NCBI GenBank assembly: GCA_963796155.1
Contig: CAWCKT010000057.1
Location: 1-64,000 of the forward strand
Length of the DNA stretch: 64,000 nucleotides
Source: AP-15 sp963796155
GTDB taxonomy: Bacteria; Pseudomonadota; Alphaproteobacteria; ATCC43930; CGMCC-115725
Direction: 5' to 3'
In this document: positions 45,380 to 55,113 of the stretch, piece after piece
Position numbering within the stretch: the stretch's first letter is position 1
How the letters are laid out: each line of letters begins with the position of its first letter
Made by a program: the position numbers and the translations under genes
The notes under the pieces: model-generated
Database searches by the model: none
What the model was told of the DNA's origin: nothing
The model's input: the letters and a program-made list of their open reading frames with translations, nothing else

Positions 45380-45863
45380 CGCGTCGGTAGAGGTGGTATC
45401 GGCCGGGGGAGACGCCTTCGGGCAGCGCCATTGAGTTCAGTCCATCCCCGACGATAGCCGGCTCGCTGACGAGTACCCCGCCCGAGCGCAACAGCGGCGC
45501 GATCATTGGTGCGAGTTCCGCGGCGAGTGCCCGGCTCGCTGCGACGTCTCCGGTCGCCGGGTCGAGATGGGCAAGCACGACCCGGCCTCCGAGCAGTTGG
45601 CGGGCCGTTTGCAGGGTATCGCGCATGTCGCCAAGGAGGAGGAGTTCGGCAGGCGGTAAGCAATCGGGATGAGGCGCAAGCCTGCGCTCGCAGACATAGA
45701 TTTTTCGGTTCGGAAAGAGCTGACGCAGATGGTCGTAGGTCCGGCCGTTGCCGAGCCCGAGCTCGAGCACGTCGCCATCCAAATCCTGGATCAGACGGGC
45801 CGCTAGATTGAGGCAGGCGCGCTGTGCCTCCAGCCGGCGGATAAAACTGTCGAGCCGGCTCAC
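45357..45863 (-). CDS. Small class I SAM-dependent methyltransferase (Methyltransf_17-like)
   Basis: 168 residues starting at GTG 45863. The SAM-binding segment is VLELGLGNGRTYDHL (32-46). The layout matches PF12692, a family of unknown substrate. It starts 6 bp after the cyclic-nucleotide-binding gene, so it is probably part of the same minus-strand operon as the ABC protein. Its last 23 bp overlap the 3' end of xth. Confidence 0.75.
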   Translation of the reverse strand: MSRLDSFIRRLEAQRACLNLAARLIQDLDGDVLELGLGNGRTYDHLRQLFPNRKIYVCERRLAPHPDCLPPAELLLLGDMRDTLQTARQLLGGRVVLAHLDPATGDVAASRALAAELAPMIAPLLRSGGVLVSEPAIVGDGLNSMALPEGVSPGRYHLYRRVSCRLSA

Positions 45864-45869
45864 GGCCGC

Positions 45870-46352
45870 TTAGGCGGCGATGCCGGCCTGCTCGCGCAGT
45901 CGGTTTACCTCGTTGAGCGCGGCGCTCAGCTGAGTGTTGGTTGACGCAACCCGTTGCGCCAATTCCTGCATGATCGAAACCGCCATGGTCGGGAATTCGC
46001 GCACCATGCGCATGAACGGCTCCTTCGAGATACGCAAGGCGACGAGGCGGTCCGTGGCACAGACCGTCGCATTTCGCGGCTCGTCGCACAGAATCCCCAT
46101 CTCGCCGACGAGTTCGTTGGGGCCGAGTGTCGCAACGATCACCGGCCCAACAGGCGTCTCAACGATGACCTCGGCATGGCCGTCGATGATCAGATAGGCC
46201 GCGTCGGCCGGGTCGCCTTGCCGCATTAGGCGCTTGCCGGGGTCGAACGCGACCCGCTCGCTCATGAACGCCAAGAGCTTGAGTTTCGCAGGCTCGATCT
46301 CGGCAAAGATCGGCACTCGCCGGAGCAGCTCGAATTCTTCCTTGAGGCTCAT
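45870..46352 (-). CDS. Stand-alone cyclic-nucleotide-binding domain protein
   Basis: 160 residues. A CAP-type effector domain fills about residues 10-130; the phosphate-binding cassette has GE (83-84) and PRNAT (92-96) with the conserved arginine, so nucleotide binding is plausible. There is no helix-turn-helix; instead the last 30 residues form a predicted coiled coil (LAQRVASTNTQLSAALNEVN). It cannot act as a Crp-type regulator by itself and may gate a partner. It is 40 bp downstream of the ABC gene and 6 bp upstream of the methyltransferase. Confidence 0.8.
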   Translation of the reverse strand: MSLKEEFELLRRVPIFAEIEPAKLKLLAFMSERVAFDPGKRLMRQGDPADAAYLIIDGHAEVIVETPVGPVIVATLGPNELVGEMGILCDEPRNATVCATDRLVALRISKEPFMRMVREFPTMAVSIMQELAQRVASTNTQLSAALNEVNRLREQAGIAA

Positions 46353-46392
46353 CTCTTTCCTCCCATCATCCTCTGGCTGCCCTTCCGGTTGA

Positions 46393-49203
46393 TCATTCCG
46401 CGGCGATGAGCAAGGACATCAGCGACCCGTTGTTTTCGAGTTCCGAGGGGCTTCCTTGCTCCTCCAGCTTACCGTTGCTCAGCACCAGAACACGATCGAA
46501 GTTCCGGGCCAGGCTCGCCCGATGCAATACCCAAATGATGCCGCGGCGGGCGAACTCCTGCTTCAGCCCTTGGGTCACCTTGGACTGGGCTTGGCCGTCG
46601 AGAGCGGAGGTCGCCTCGTTGAGGATCAGAAGGTCGGGGTACTTGAGCACGGCGCGGGCGATCGCCGCCTTTTGCCGCTCGGCAGATGAGAGGCGCGATC
46701 CACCGGTCCCGACATTGTAATCGAGCCCGACGTCGATGACGGTTTGACGGAGCGAGAGCGCGTTGATCACGTCGGCGAGCACCGATGGAATGCGCATCGG
46801 CGCATCGGCCTCTCCATAAGCAATCTTCCCGAACAAGATGTTGTCCTGCACCGAAGCAGCGGCATTGTAGCGCTCGGCGTCAAAGAACTCGATCTCGCGC
46901 CGCGCCTCTGCGGGAAGATCGGCCCGAAACACGCGGCGCGCCTCGAGCAGGCGATTTTGCATCGCCCCGTCGAGGACGTCGAGCCGATGCCGCGCCGGGA
47001 TCAGCTTGAACGGCAGCGAGAGGAGTTTCGCGCGATCATCCGTGGCAAGTGCTGCCGCTCCCCCTGTGCCGATCCGGCCGAGGATAGCCTTGAACTCGGG
47101 AAGATCGTCCGCACTGATAAAGCTGAATTGCTCAAAGAATTCATGATCAGGCGGCAAGTCGGCAAACAGCTCGATCATGGTTTCGGCTACCTGCCTGCCC
47201 GCGTCAACGAGGTCTTCGATCAGCCCGACTTTGGTGAGAACCTGAAGCACATAGGTGTTTTCCGCGAGCGCTTCGAAATCGAAGGCCGGACCGATCGGCG
47301 TTCCGAATAGCAAGTTCTCCGCGACCGAGGCATTGAAGTTAAACCGATCGGCGTCGTAGGTCTCGACGAGGTCCGCGATTCCATCCTCGACCAGCCGGCG
47401 GGCGAGTGCCCTGCGCGCTTCGAGAAGTCGGGCGGCCGCCTCGGGGTAGGCCTCAGGATCGAGGCGCCAGCGCAGCCCCAGAGTGTAGACGGCCTCGTCA
47501 AGGTCGAGACGGGCCAAGACCTCGGTGATGCGTTTCGACAGACCCTCCCTGTCGGCGACCCCGGCAGCTTCGTAATCGAGCCAATCGGCGTGAGGGTCTA
47601 GCGCGATATTGCCGGATCGTCGTGCCTCGTAAAGTTCGACCGCGCGGCGTTTGGCGACCGCCGGCTCGTATTCGGCCGGTCGGACGGGGCGATGGCGCAG
47701 ACCGAGCAGCAGATTGTCGCGCAAGGTGCCGGCAAAGAAGTAAGGAGTCGCGTCGACGTAACCGATCCGGCGGCCGACTACCGCGGTCGGGAGGGTTGCG
47801 ATGTCGGTCCCGCCGATCGTAATCCGGCCGCTCGTCGGCCGGATCAAACGGGCGAGCAGGAGGGCAAGCTCGTTCTTGCCGCTGCCGCTTTGACCAATGA
47901 TCGCGACGTGCTGGTCGAGCGGACCGGTGAAACTGACGGCGTCGAGCACGCGGCTGCGGTCGTCCTCGGCAAGCGACAGGTTGGCGACCGAGAGCACGCC
48001 GGCGAGCGGCGCTACCCTTTCGGGCTCGTCGAGCAGCAGGCGAACATCCGTCATGCCCGCGGGTTGGAATTGCTCGATGATCTGCTCGTATTTGATTCGC
48101 AAATCCTGAAATGTCTGATAGAAAGTGAGGAGTTCGTTCCACGGCGAGGCCATCTCTCTTTGCGCGATGACCACGGCTGCCAGCGCGCCGGGGGAAATCT
48201 GACCGCGGATGACCAGATAACCACCAATCGAAAAGAAAAAGAACGGTGTCAACTGACCGAGAAAATTATTGAGAAACTTGACGAAAAATTTTCGCTGATA
48301 GCTTTCGAAGCGGATATCGTAAATTGTGCCCAAGAGACGGGCGAAACCGGTTAGCTGCAGCTTGACGTTATCGTTGGCAAGGATGTCGGCCATTCCCGAC
48401 GCCGTTTCGTGGACCCGGTCGGCGACCTGGCGGATCGTGCGCACACGCTGTCTGTTAAGCTGGTTCACCTTGCGCTGCAGTTTCGGGATCACATAACCCT
48501 GCACGGGATAGAGAGCCACAGCGGCGAGGCCCAGCACCGGATCCTGCATGAACATGAAGAGGATGATCGTCAGCAAAGTGCCGCCTTGGAACGCCGGTGT
48601 CGCGACCGCGTCGCCGATGAATCCGCCCATGGCTTCGGACTCCGCCGTGATCATCGGAATGATCTGAGCAGATGAGGCTTTCTGAAAATAGGACAGCGGG
48701 AAAAGCAACATCCGCTGATACAGCTGATAGCGGAACCGCCGCAACATGCGTTCGCTAAGCCGTCCCTTAAACGTGTTGATATAGTATTTGAACAAGCCAT
48801 TGATGCAGACGAGAGCCAAGAATGCGGCGCACAGCAGCATCAAATAGGCGGTCTGATCGAATCGGAAGCTGAGGATGTCCCTCGAAGTATGCTTTCCTTG
48901 GGTTATTTCGTTGAGGATTGTTTTCGGAAGATTGAGCGAGTAGTAAAGGAAAGGAAAAGAGACCAGTGTCAACACCAGCACTAAGAGCTGTTGCCGCAGG
49001 CTGTGCCGGATGATGAAACGATAGATCGTCGGCTGCAGCGCGCTCGGGTCTTCGGTTTCCCGTTGCGGCGGCTTGGCTGCGGGCGAGGAGGCAGCTGGCT
49101 TTTGTCGCCGCGGCAGAAATCCGAACCAATCCCGCGCCGGTCGAAGTGCATCTTCGGCCGTGGTGACGAGCGCTGTCATTCCCTTCATGACCATGGCCTT
49201 CAT
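46393..49203 (-). CDS. Atypical ABC transporter, fused permease plus modified nucleotide-binding domain
   Basis: 936 residues. An N-terminal disordered arm (about 30-55) precedes a six-span ABC exporter-like membrane domain (about 65-370). The ATPase half is odd: Walker A GQSGSGKN (437-444) has Asn where Ser/Thr is usual; the Q-loop glutamine is missing (YVDATP, 482-487); about 330 residues are inserted before the signature, which reads LSSAERQK (838-845); Walker B is LILNE (859-863), Asp replaced by Asn. The D-loop (SALD) and H-loop His894 are kept. Within the insert the motif S-V-x-E/D-N-L/I-L-F-G occurs at 626-634 and 784-792, echoing TLRDNLLLG (493-501). It may be an altered or regulatory ABC protein. 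Function unknown. Confidence 0.75.
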   Translation of the reverse strand: MKAMVMKGMTALVTTAEDALRPARDWFGFLPRRQKPAASSPAAKPPQRETEDPSALQPTIYRFIIRHSLRQQLLVLVLTLVSFPFLYYSLNLPKTILNEITQGKHTSRDILSFRFDQTAYLMLLCAAFLALVCINGLFKYYINTFKGRLSERMLRRFRYQLYQRMLLFPLSYFQKASSAQIIPMITAESEAMGGFIGDAVATPAFQGGTLLTIILFMFMQDPVLGLAAVALYPVQGYVIPKLQRKVNQLNRQRVRTIRQVADRVHETASGMADILANDNVKLQLTGFARLLGTIYDIRFESYQRKFFVKFLNNFLGQLTPFFFFSIGGYLVIRGQISPGALAAVVIAQREMASPWNELLTFYQTFQDLRIKYEQIIEQFQPAGMTDVRLLLDEPERVAPLAGVLSVANLSLAEDDRSRVLDAVSFTGPLDQHVAIIGQSGSGKNELALLLARLIRPTSGRITIGGTDIATLPTAVVGRRIGYVDATPYFFAGTLRDNLLLGLRHRPVRPAEYEPAVAKRRAVELYEARRSGNIALDPHADWLDYEAAGVADREGLSKRITEVLARLDLDEAVYTLGLRWRLDPEAYPEAAARLLEARRALARRLVEDGIADLVETYDADRFNFNASVAENLLFGTPIGPAFDFEALAENTYVLQVLTKVGLIEDLVDAGRQVAETMIELFADLPPDHEFFEQFSFISADDLPEFKAILGRIGTGGAAALATDDRAKLLSLPFKLIPARHRLDVLDGAMQNRLLEARRVFRADLPAEARREIEFFDAERYNAAASVQDNILFGKIAYGEADAPMRIPSVLADVINALSLRQTVIDVGLDYNVGTGGSRLSSAERQKAAIARAVLKYPDLLILNEATSALDGQAQSKVTQGLKQEFARRGIIWVLHRASLARNFDRVLVLSNGKLEEQGSPSELENNGSLMSLLIAAE

Positions 49204-49273
49204 GAAAAGATCATTTCGCGCCGAGATCGCCTGTGCAATAGTCTGCCGGCACGGTTGGACGAGAGGGGTCTGA
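49204..49273. promoter_or_regulatory. Divergent intergenic region of the glycan cluster
   Basis: Seventy bases between the two divergent arms. It should hold promoters for both directions, but no clean consensus is visible. Confidence 0.45.
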
Positions 49274-50500
49274 GTGGCCGTTCGCCGTCGTCATAAACGG
49301 GTGCTCATATATAGCCACGACAGCTTTGGGCTCGGGCATCTGCGCCGATGCCGAGCGATCGCGCATTCTCTGGTCGATGCGGATCCCGCAGTTTCCGTGC
49401 TGATCCTATCTGGGTCACCAATCATCGGCAGCTTTGATTTTCGTTCTCGCGTGGATTTTGTGCGGGTGCCGGGAGTCATCAAGCTTCGCAACGGCGAATA
49501 TGTGTCGCTCAATCTGCATATCGATCTTGAGGAGACGCTCGCGATGCGCTCCTCGATCATCCGGCACACTGCGGATATTTTCGACCCCGACCTCTTGATC
49601 GTCGACAAAGAACCGCTGGGATTACGGGGCGAGGTGCGGGACACGCTCGATTTGCTGCAACGCCGCGGAACGGCCTTGATCCTCGGGCTGCGCGACGTGA
49701 TGGACGATCCCGAGGCGCTGGAAAGCGAGTGGGAACGCAAGCAAGCGGTCCCGGCGCTGGCCGAATATTACGACGAGATCTGGGTGTACGGCTTGCCGCA
49801 AATCTGTGATCCCCTCGCCGGGCTCGCAGTGCCGAAGGGTGTGCGCCAGCGCATGACCTACACCGGCTATCTCCGGCGCAGCGCATCCGAACCTCAGGTC
49901 ACGCCGGAAATTCTGGATATTCTCAAGAGCGAGTTCGTGCTGGTCACGCCCGGCGGCGGAGGCGATGGCGAAGCCTTGATCGATTTGGTGCTGTCGGCTT
50001 ACGAGTATGATCGCGCCCTCCCACTCGCTGCCTTGCTCGTTTTCGGCCCATTCATGCTTCCCGAGCAACGCGCGGTCTTCGCAAGCCGGACTTCACGGCT
50101 CGAGAATGTCCACGCGATCACGTTTAACGCTCGGCTCGAGTCCCTGATGGCGCGGGCCGCCGGTGTGGTCGCGATGGGTGGCTACAACACCTTTTGCGAA
50201 ATCCTCTCTTTTGACAAGCGGGCGCTGATCGTGCCGCGAACCGCGCCCCGCCTGGAGCAGTTCATCAGGACCCGACGTGCTGCCGAGCTTGGTCTTTTGA
50301 CCATGCTGTCCGAGCAAGAGGGCCGCGATCCGAGAGTGATGGCTGGCGCCCTGCGCCATTTGACGGAGCAGGCCCCACCATCGAGCGTCGTGATTCCCGG
50401 CTTATTGGACGGGATGCCGAGCGTTAACCGGCTCACGCGAAAATGGCTTGATGAGGGGCGCGCCGGCTGCTTCGCGGCTCGCGAGCGTCTCGAAGCGTGA
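49274..50500 (+). CDS. MurG-like glycosyltransferase 1
   Basis: 408-residue GT-B type protein starting at GTG 49274. The N-terminal loop GLGH (19-22) in LIYSHDSFGLGHLRRCRAIA and the C-terminal half with TPGGGGDGE (225-233) and MGGYNTFCE (301-309) match the MurG/GT28-type donor-binding fold. First gene of the plus-strand arm, divergent from the ABC protein with a 70-bp gap. Its stop is 3 bp from the next start. Donor and acceptor sugars are unknown. Confidence 0.78.
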   Translation: MAVRRRHKRVLIYSHDSFGLGHLRRCRAIAHSLVDADPAVSVLILSGSPIIGSFDFRSRVDFVRVPGVIKLRNGEYVSLNLHIDLEETLAMRSSIIRHTADIFDPDLLIVDKEPLGLRGEVRDTLDLLQRRGTALILGLRDVMDDPEALESEWERKQAVPALAEYYDEIWVYGLPQICDPLAGLAVPKGVRQRMTYTGYLRRSASEPQVTPEILDILKSEFVLVTPGGGGDGEALIDLVLSAYEYDRALPLAALLVFGPFMLPEQRAVFASRTSRLENVHAITFNARLESLMARAAGVVAMGGYNTFCEILSFDKRALIVPRTAPRLEQFIRTRRAAELGLLTMLSEQEGRDPRVMAGALRHLTEQAPPSSVVIPGLLDGMPSVNRLTRKWLDEGRAGCFAARERLEA

Positions 50501-50503
50501 GGC

Positions 50504-51877
50504 GTGACCCTGTCATCGCCACAAGTCGCTGGTCGCGTCGCCTTTGTTCTGAAAGGCTATCCACGGCTGTCCGAGACTTTCATTGCTCAGGAGATCCTCG
50601 CTCTCGAGCGACGCGGGCTCGATATCCTAATCGTCTCTTTGCGCCACCCGACCGATCGCGCGACCCATCCGGTCCATGCGCTGATCCGCGCTGCCCTGCT
50701 ATACCTTCCGGAATATCTATACCAGGAGCCACGCCGTCTCTGGCGCGGCTGGCTGCGCTCACGCCGACGCCCCGGGTATCGCCGGGCGCGGCGAGCCTGG
50801 TTAGCCGATCTGCGACGCGACCCGACCCCGAACCGCATCCGCCGCTTCGGCCAAGCTATGGTGTTGGCGGCGGAGCTCCCGGCAGATATTGACCATGTTC
50901 ACGCACATTTCCTCCATACGCCGGCCTCGGTCGCCCGCTACGCCGCGTTGATCACCCGCTTAAGTTGGACGGTTTCGGCGCATGCTAAGGACATCTGGAT
51001 GCTTCCGCTGTGGGAGAAGCGCACAAAGCTCGCCGAAGCGAGTTGGGTGGTGACCTGTACGGAGGCCGGACGCAGCCATCTTGCGAGCATTTCACCTCGT
51101 CCCGATACAGTCGCGCTCTGTTATCACGGGCTCGACCTGGAGCGCTTTTCCGCAGCGCCCCGGCGATCGGGCGGCAACGATGGAAGCGATCGAGCACACC
51201 CGGTCATTCTCCTCTCGGTCGGAAGGGCGGTGGCGAAGAAAGGCTACGACGATCTGCTTGCGGCGCTCGCCCTTCTGCCCGCCGGCCTCGAATGGCGCTT
51301 TGTCCACATCGGCGGCGGCGCGCTTCGCACCGCGCTGATGCGTCAAGCAGAGCGCCTGGGCCTGTCGTGCAGGATCGAATGGCGTGGTGCATTAGCCCAA
51401 CCCGACGTGCTCGTCGGTTACCGCCAGGCTGATCTGTTCGTGCTCGCTTCAAAGTTGGCAAAGGACGGCGACCGCGACGGTCTTCCCAACGTTCTGATTG
51501 AGGCGCAGAGCCAGCGGCTCGCCTGCATCGCAACTAACGTGTCGGGGATTCCAGAGTTGATCGAGCAAGGGGTGACCGGGCTGCTCGCCCCGCCGGCTGA
51601 CCCGGCGGCGCTTGCCCGGGTGGTGGAAATGCTGATCCGCGATCCCGCAAGGCGCGCCGCGCTCGGAGCCGCGGGCGAGCATCGCGTGCGCAACCTCTTC
51701 GCCATGCAATCTGGTATCGATCTTCTGGCGGTGCGTTTTGGACTGTCTCCAGCTAGTCGGCAAGGGATCGTCTTACGCGGTGCTTCTGGGCCATCATATG
51801 CCACCCGTCGCCAAGGCGAGGATGCGGTTCTGCAAGCTGCCGAAGGACCATTCTTCGGGGATCAGCTAGAGACTTAG
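50504..51877 (+). CDS. Family 4 glycosyltransferase 1
   Basis: 457-residue GT-B (GT4-like) protein from GTG 50504. Features: RLSETFIAQEILALERRGL near the N-terminus (GT4 start), SVGRAVAKKGYDDL in the middle, and the donor-site block DGLPNVLIEAQSQ followed by SGIPELI near residues 325-350. It is 3 bp after the previous gene and 14 bp before the next, so co-translated. Confidence 0.82.
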   Translation: MTLSSPQVAGRVAFVLKGYPRLSETFIAQEILALERRGLDILIVSLRHPTDRATHPVHALIRAALLYLPEYLYQEPRRLWRGWLRSRRRPGYRRARRAWLADLRRDPTPNRIRRFGQAMVLAAELPADIDHVHAHFLHTPASVARYAALITRLSWTVSAHAKDIWMLPLWEKRTKLAEASWVVTCTEAGRSHLASISPRPDTVALCYHGLDLERFSAAPRRSGGNDGSDRAHPVILLSVGRAVAKKGYDDLLAALALLPAGLEWRFVHIGGGALRTALMRQAERLGLSCRIEWRGALAQPDVLVGYRQADLFVLASKLAKDGDRDGLPNVLIEAQSQRLACIATNVSGIPELIEQGVTGLLAPPADPAALARVVEMLIRDPARRAALGAAGEHRVRNLFAMQSGIDLLAVRFGLSPASRQGIVLRGASGPSYATRRQGEDAVLQAAEGPFFGDQLET

Positions 51878-51891
51878 CTTAGCGCAACCCC

Positions 51892-52998
51892 ATGCGCATA
51901 GCCTTCTACGCGCCGCTGAAACCGCCCGATCACTCCGTTCCGTCGGGAGATCGCCGGATGGCGCAGCTCTTCCTTGCAGCTCTCCGTCTTGCCGGGCACG
52001 AGCCCGTCCTCGCTTCCCGCTTTCGCAGCTACGACGCATCTGGCGATCCGCTCCGTCAAGCCCGGCTCGCAGCGCTCGGTAAGCGGGTCGCTCAGTGCCG
52101 GCTGTGTCATTGGCAAGGAAATCCCGAATCGATGCCGGAACTCTGGTTCTCCTACCACGTATACCACAAGGCGCCGGATTGGCTTGGACCGGCCATCGCG
52201 AGCGTGCTCGGCATCCCTTACGTCGTCGCCGAAGCCTCCGTGACCCCGAGACAGGTACTCGGTCCTTGGTCGGTTGGCCATCGCGCTGCTGAAAGTGCCA
52301 TCCGTCGGGCCGATGCCGTGATCGGGCTGAACTCGTCCGATCGGGAATGCGTCGTGCCGTCGCTGCGGGATCCTTGGCGCTGGGTTGCCCTCAAGCCATT
52401 TCTCGATGCGGCATCCTATGCTCGAAAGGGGCAATCAGAGGTAGGGCCGCCGCGTCTGATAACCGTCGCGATGATGCGTCACGGTGACAAGCTCGCCTCT
52501 TACCGCATTCTCGGCGACGCGTTGTCTCGGCTTCTCGATTTGCCTTGGTCGTTGGAGGTGGTCGGCGACGGTCCGGCCCGAACCGATGTCGGGAATGCTC
52601 TCGGCGCGGTCAGCGATCGTGTGAGCTGGGCGGGACCGCTCGGCCACAGAGTGATCGCAGAACGGCTGGCCTCGGCGGATCTCTTCGTCTGGCCCGCCAC
52701 CAACGAAGCCTACGGCATGGCGCTGCTCGAGGCGCAAGCGAGCGGGTTGCCCGTGGTGGCCGGAGCGGCCGGCGGGATTGGAGAAATCGTCGCATCGGGG
52801 ATCACTGGGCTTCTCGTCCCCCCTGGCGACGCGCTTGCTTTCGCTGCGGCGGTTCGCAGTCTGATCCTCGACCGCGGTCAGCGCGAGGCTTTCGCAAAGG
52901 CGGCGCGGCGGCGCGTTCTCCTGGAGCACGATCTCCCGGCTGCCGCCCGTCGACTGGCTGCGGTGATCGACGCACTCGGCCGGGACTGCGCCGCGTGA
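51892..52998 (+). CDS. Family 4 glycosyltransferase 2
   Basis: 368 residues from ATG 51892. GT4-type C-terminal donor site AYGMALLEAQASGLPVVAG, with GIGEIV and LLVPPGD. The N-terminal half is divergent but includes RIAFYAPLKPPDHSVPSGDRR. Adjacent to two other transferases; sugar specificity unknown. Confidence 0.82.
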   Translation: MRIAFYAPLKPPDHSVPSGDRRMAQLFLAALRLAGHEPVLASRFRSYDASGDPLRQARLAALGKRVAQCRLCHWQGNPESMPELWFSYHVYHKAPDWLGPAIASVLGIPYVVAEASVTPRQVLGPWSVGHRAAESAIRRADAVIGLNSSDRECVVPSLRDPWRWVALKPFLDAASYARKGQSEVGPPRLITVAMMRHGDKLASYRILGDALSRLLDLPWSLEVVGDGPARTDVGNALGAVSDRVSWAGPLGHRVIAERLASADLFVWPATNEAYGMALLEAQASGLPVVAGAAGGIGEIVASGITGLLVPPGDALAFAAAVRSLILDRGQREAFAKAARRRVLLEHDLPAAARRLAAVIDALGRDCAA

Positions 52999-53032
52999 TC
53001 GACCATCGAGGCAGGTTGCCTGGTCCGCTGAG

Positions 53033-54295
53033 GTGTCAGTTTTGCCGCGGCTGCGTCAATCGGTTCCCGGAGCTCTGGTGACCGGCTCCGTCTTATTTTA
53101 CGTCCAGCACCTGCTCGGCATCGGGCACTTCCAGCGGGCTTTTCGCCTGGCTGACGCCCTCAGGCGCCGAGGTGTCGGGGTTACCCTGGTCTCGGGAGGA
53201 GAGCCCTTCGCGGTGCCGATGGGCGGCGTGCCCGAGCGCGTGGTTCAGCTGGCGCCGATCCGAGCCCGCGACGCGAGCTTTAAACATCTCCTCGGCCCGG
53301 ATGGCCAACCGGTCGACGAGAAATTGCGCGAAGCTCGCCGGACGGCGTTGCTCGCTGCCTTCGAGGCGGTACGGCCCGATGTCGTCGTCATCGAAGCCTT
53401 TCCGTTCGGACGGCGCGCGTTTCGCTTCGAGCTAGAGCCGCTACTCCAAGCGGCACAATTGCGCCGTCCTCGACCGGTCGTCCTGTGTTCGCTGCGAGAC
53501 ATCGTGGTCGTGCGCGAAGACGGGGAGCGCCATCGCGAGATCGTCGATCGGGTGCGGGCCGATTTCGACTTCGTGCTCATTCATGGCGATCCACGCTTCA
53601 TACCGCTGGAAGCGAGTTTCTCGGTGGCGCCCGAGATCGCCGATCGCCTCATCTATACGGGTTATATCGGCCGATCCGATCAGACCGGCGGGGGTGACGA
53701 CGGCCTCGGCGCGAACGAGGTATTGGTTTCGGTTGGCGGAGGTGCTGTCGGCGGCACTCTATTGGCGGCGGCGCTCGAGGCCAAGCGACGGGGCTGCCTC
53801 ACCGGTCTCACTTGGCGTCTGCTGGCGGGACCCAACCTCCCGCAGCAGGTATTCGGGACCCTCGCGAGCGCTTTGCCCGAAGGCGTCGTCCTCGAGCGCT
53901 ATCGTCGGGAATTCCCGCAGATGCTGCGGCGTTGTCGCGTCTCAGTGAGCCAAGCTGGGTACAATACCATTCTCGATATTCTCGCCGCCCGTGCTCCGGC
54001 CGTGGTTGTGCCATTCGCCTCCGAGCGGGAAACCGAGCAGCAATTGCGAGCGGAGCGGCTGGCTGCCCGCGGGGTCCTCGAACTGGTTCAGGAGACCGAA
54101 CTGGCCCCGGCTCGGCTAGTTCAAGCCATCGAACGCGCGATCGAGCGCGCCCCTAGAACGATCTCGGTCGACACGGGTGGAGCGCACCGAACCGCTGATT
54201 TGATAGTGAATATGATCGGTGCTCCCGCAAGTGTCACCAAACGGGCGAACAGGAATTTTGTATCCCGGCCAGTCCGCGGTATTATGGCCAAATGA
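53033..54295 (+). CDS. MurG-like glycosyltransferase 2
   Basis: 420 residues from GTG 53033, with YVQHLLGIGHFQRAFRLADAL (GIGH loop, 29-32) and the C-terminal SQAGYNTILDILA and VPFASERETEQQLRA blocks. It has the same plan as the first transferase of the arm, so the two may be diverged paralogues. It overlaps the next gene by ATGA. Start is uncertain; the core begins near residue 17. Confidence 0.78.
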   Translation: MSVLPRLRQSVPGALVTGSVLFYVQHLLGIGHFQRAFRLADALRRRGVGVTLVSGGEPFAVPMGGVPERVVQLAPIRARDASFKHLLGPDGQPVDEKLREARRTALLAAFEAVRPDVVVIEAFPFGRRAFRFELEPLLQAAQLRRPRPVVLCSLRDIVVVREDGERHREIVDRVRADFDFVLIHGDPRFIPLEASFSVAPEIADRLIYTGYIGRSDQTGGGDDGLGANEVLVSVGGGAVGGTLLAAALEAKRRGCLTGLTWRLLAGPNLPQQVFGTLASALPEGVVLERYRREFPQMLRRCRVSVSQAGYNTILDILAARAPAVVVPFASERETEQQLRAERLAARGVLELVQETELAPARLVQAIERAIERAPRTISVDTGGAHRTADLIVNMIGAPASVTKRANRNFVSRPVRGIMAK

Positions 54296-55113
54296 GGTGT
54301 CTGCCCGGCGAAGATTCGGCGACAACTGTGAGATGGCCCGATCTGGTCGACGAGCTCGACTGGTGGAGAGACGCGGGACAGGTCGCAACCCTCTGGTGGC
54401 GTGACGATGATGCGGTGACAGCGAGCAGTCGGCTCGACGGCCTCATTTCGATTGCCGGCGACATCCCGATTTCGCTCGCCGTCATTCCAGCCACGGCCGA
54501 TCCGGGACTTGCGGCGTGGCTTAGCAGCCCCTCTCGACCTCTCCAAGGGGCGCGTCTCGCCGTCCTGCAACACGGTTGGTGCCACGCAAGTCATGCTGCC
54601 AACGGCAAGAAGAGCGAGTTCCCGGCGGCGCGCTCGCGTTGCGCCGTGGCATCCGATCTGGCGGCGGGCCGAACGCGGCTCATCGCGCTTTTCGGGACCA
54701 GCGCGCTCCCGGTTTTGGCTCCGCCTTGGAACCGTTTCAATTCCCGTTTTCTTCCGCTCCTTGCTGCTCGGGGCCTCCGTGCGATCTCGCGCGTAAAACC
54801 GCGGCGAACGGCTTGGCCGGCGCCCGGCCTTGCCGAGGTCAACGTGCATGTCGACCTGATCTCATGGGCAAGAAATTGTGACTTCATCGGGGAGGACGCA
54901 GCACTAGGCGATCTCGTGGGGCACTTGCGCGCACGCCGTTTCTTGGAAGTCGACGCGGAGGAGCCGACCGGGATCTTGACTCATCATCTCGTCCAGGACG
55001 AGCGTACTAACGATTTCCTCCGCCGGCTCGTCACAGTCACCAGCGCGCACCCCGCAACTCGTTGGCTCGACGCGACCGAGGTTTTCGCGAGCGCTCTTTA
55101 CCCCGAGCGATGA
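54292..55113 (+). CDS. Polysaccharide-deacetylase-like protein
   Basis: 273 residues. The NodB-type metal-site elements are recognisable in modified form: WRDDDA (36-41), QHGWCHASH (93-101), APPWNRF (143-149) and THH (230-232). No signal peptide, so it probably acts in the cytoplasm or with membrane partners. It overlaps both neighbours by four bases (ATGA). It likely removes an acetyl group from a sugar made by this cluster. Confidence 0.75.
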   Translation: MRCLPGEDSATTVRWPDLVDELDWWRDAGQVATLWWRDDDAVTASSRLDGLISIAGDIPISLAVIPATADPGLAAWLSSPSRPLQGARLAVLQHGWCHASHAANGKKSEFPAARSRCAVASDLAAGRTRLIALFGTSALPVLAPPWNRFNSRFLPLLAARGLRAISRVKPRRTAWPAPGLAEVNVHVDLISWARNCDFIGEDAALGDLVGHLRARRFLEVDAEEPTGILTHHLVQDERTNDFLRRLVTVTSAHPATRWLDATEVFASALYPER

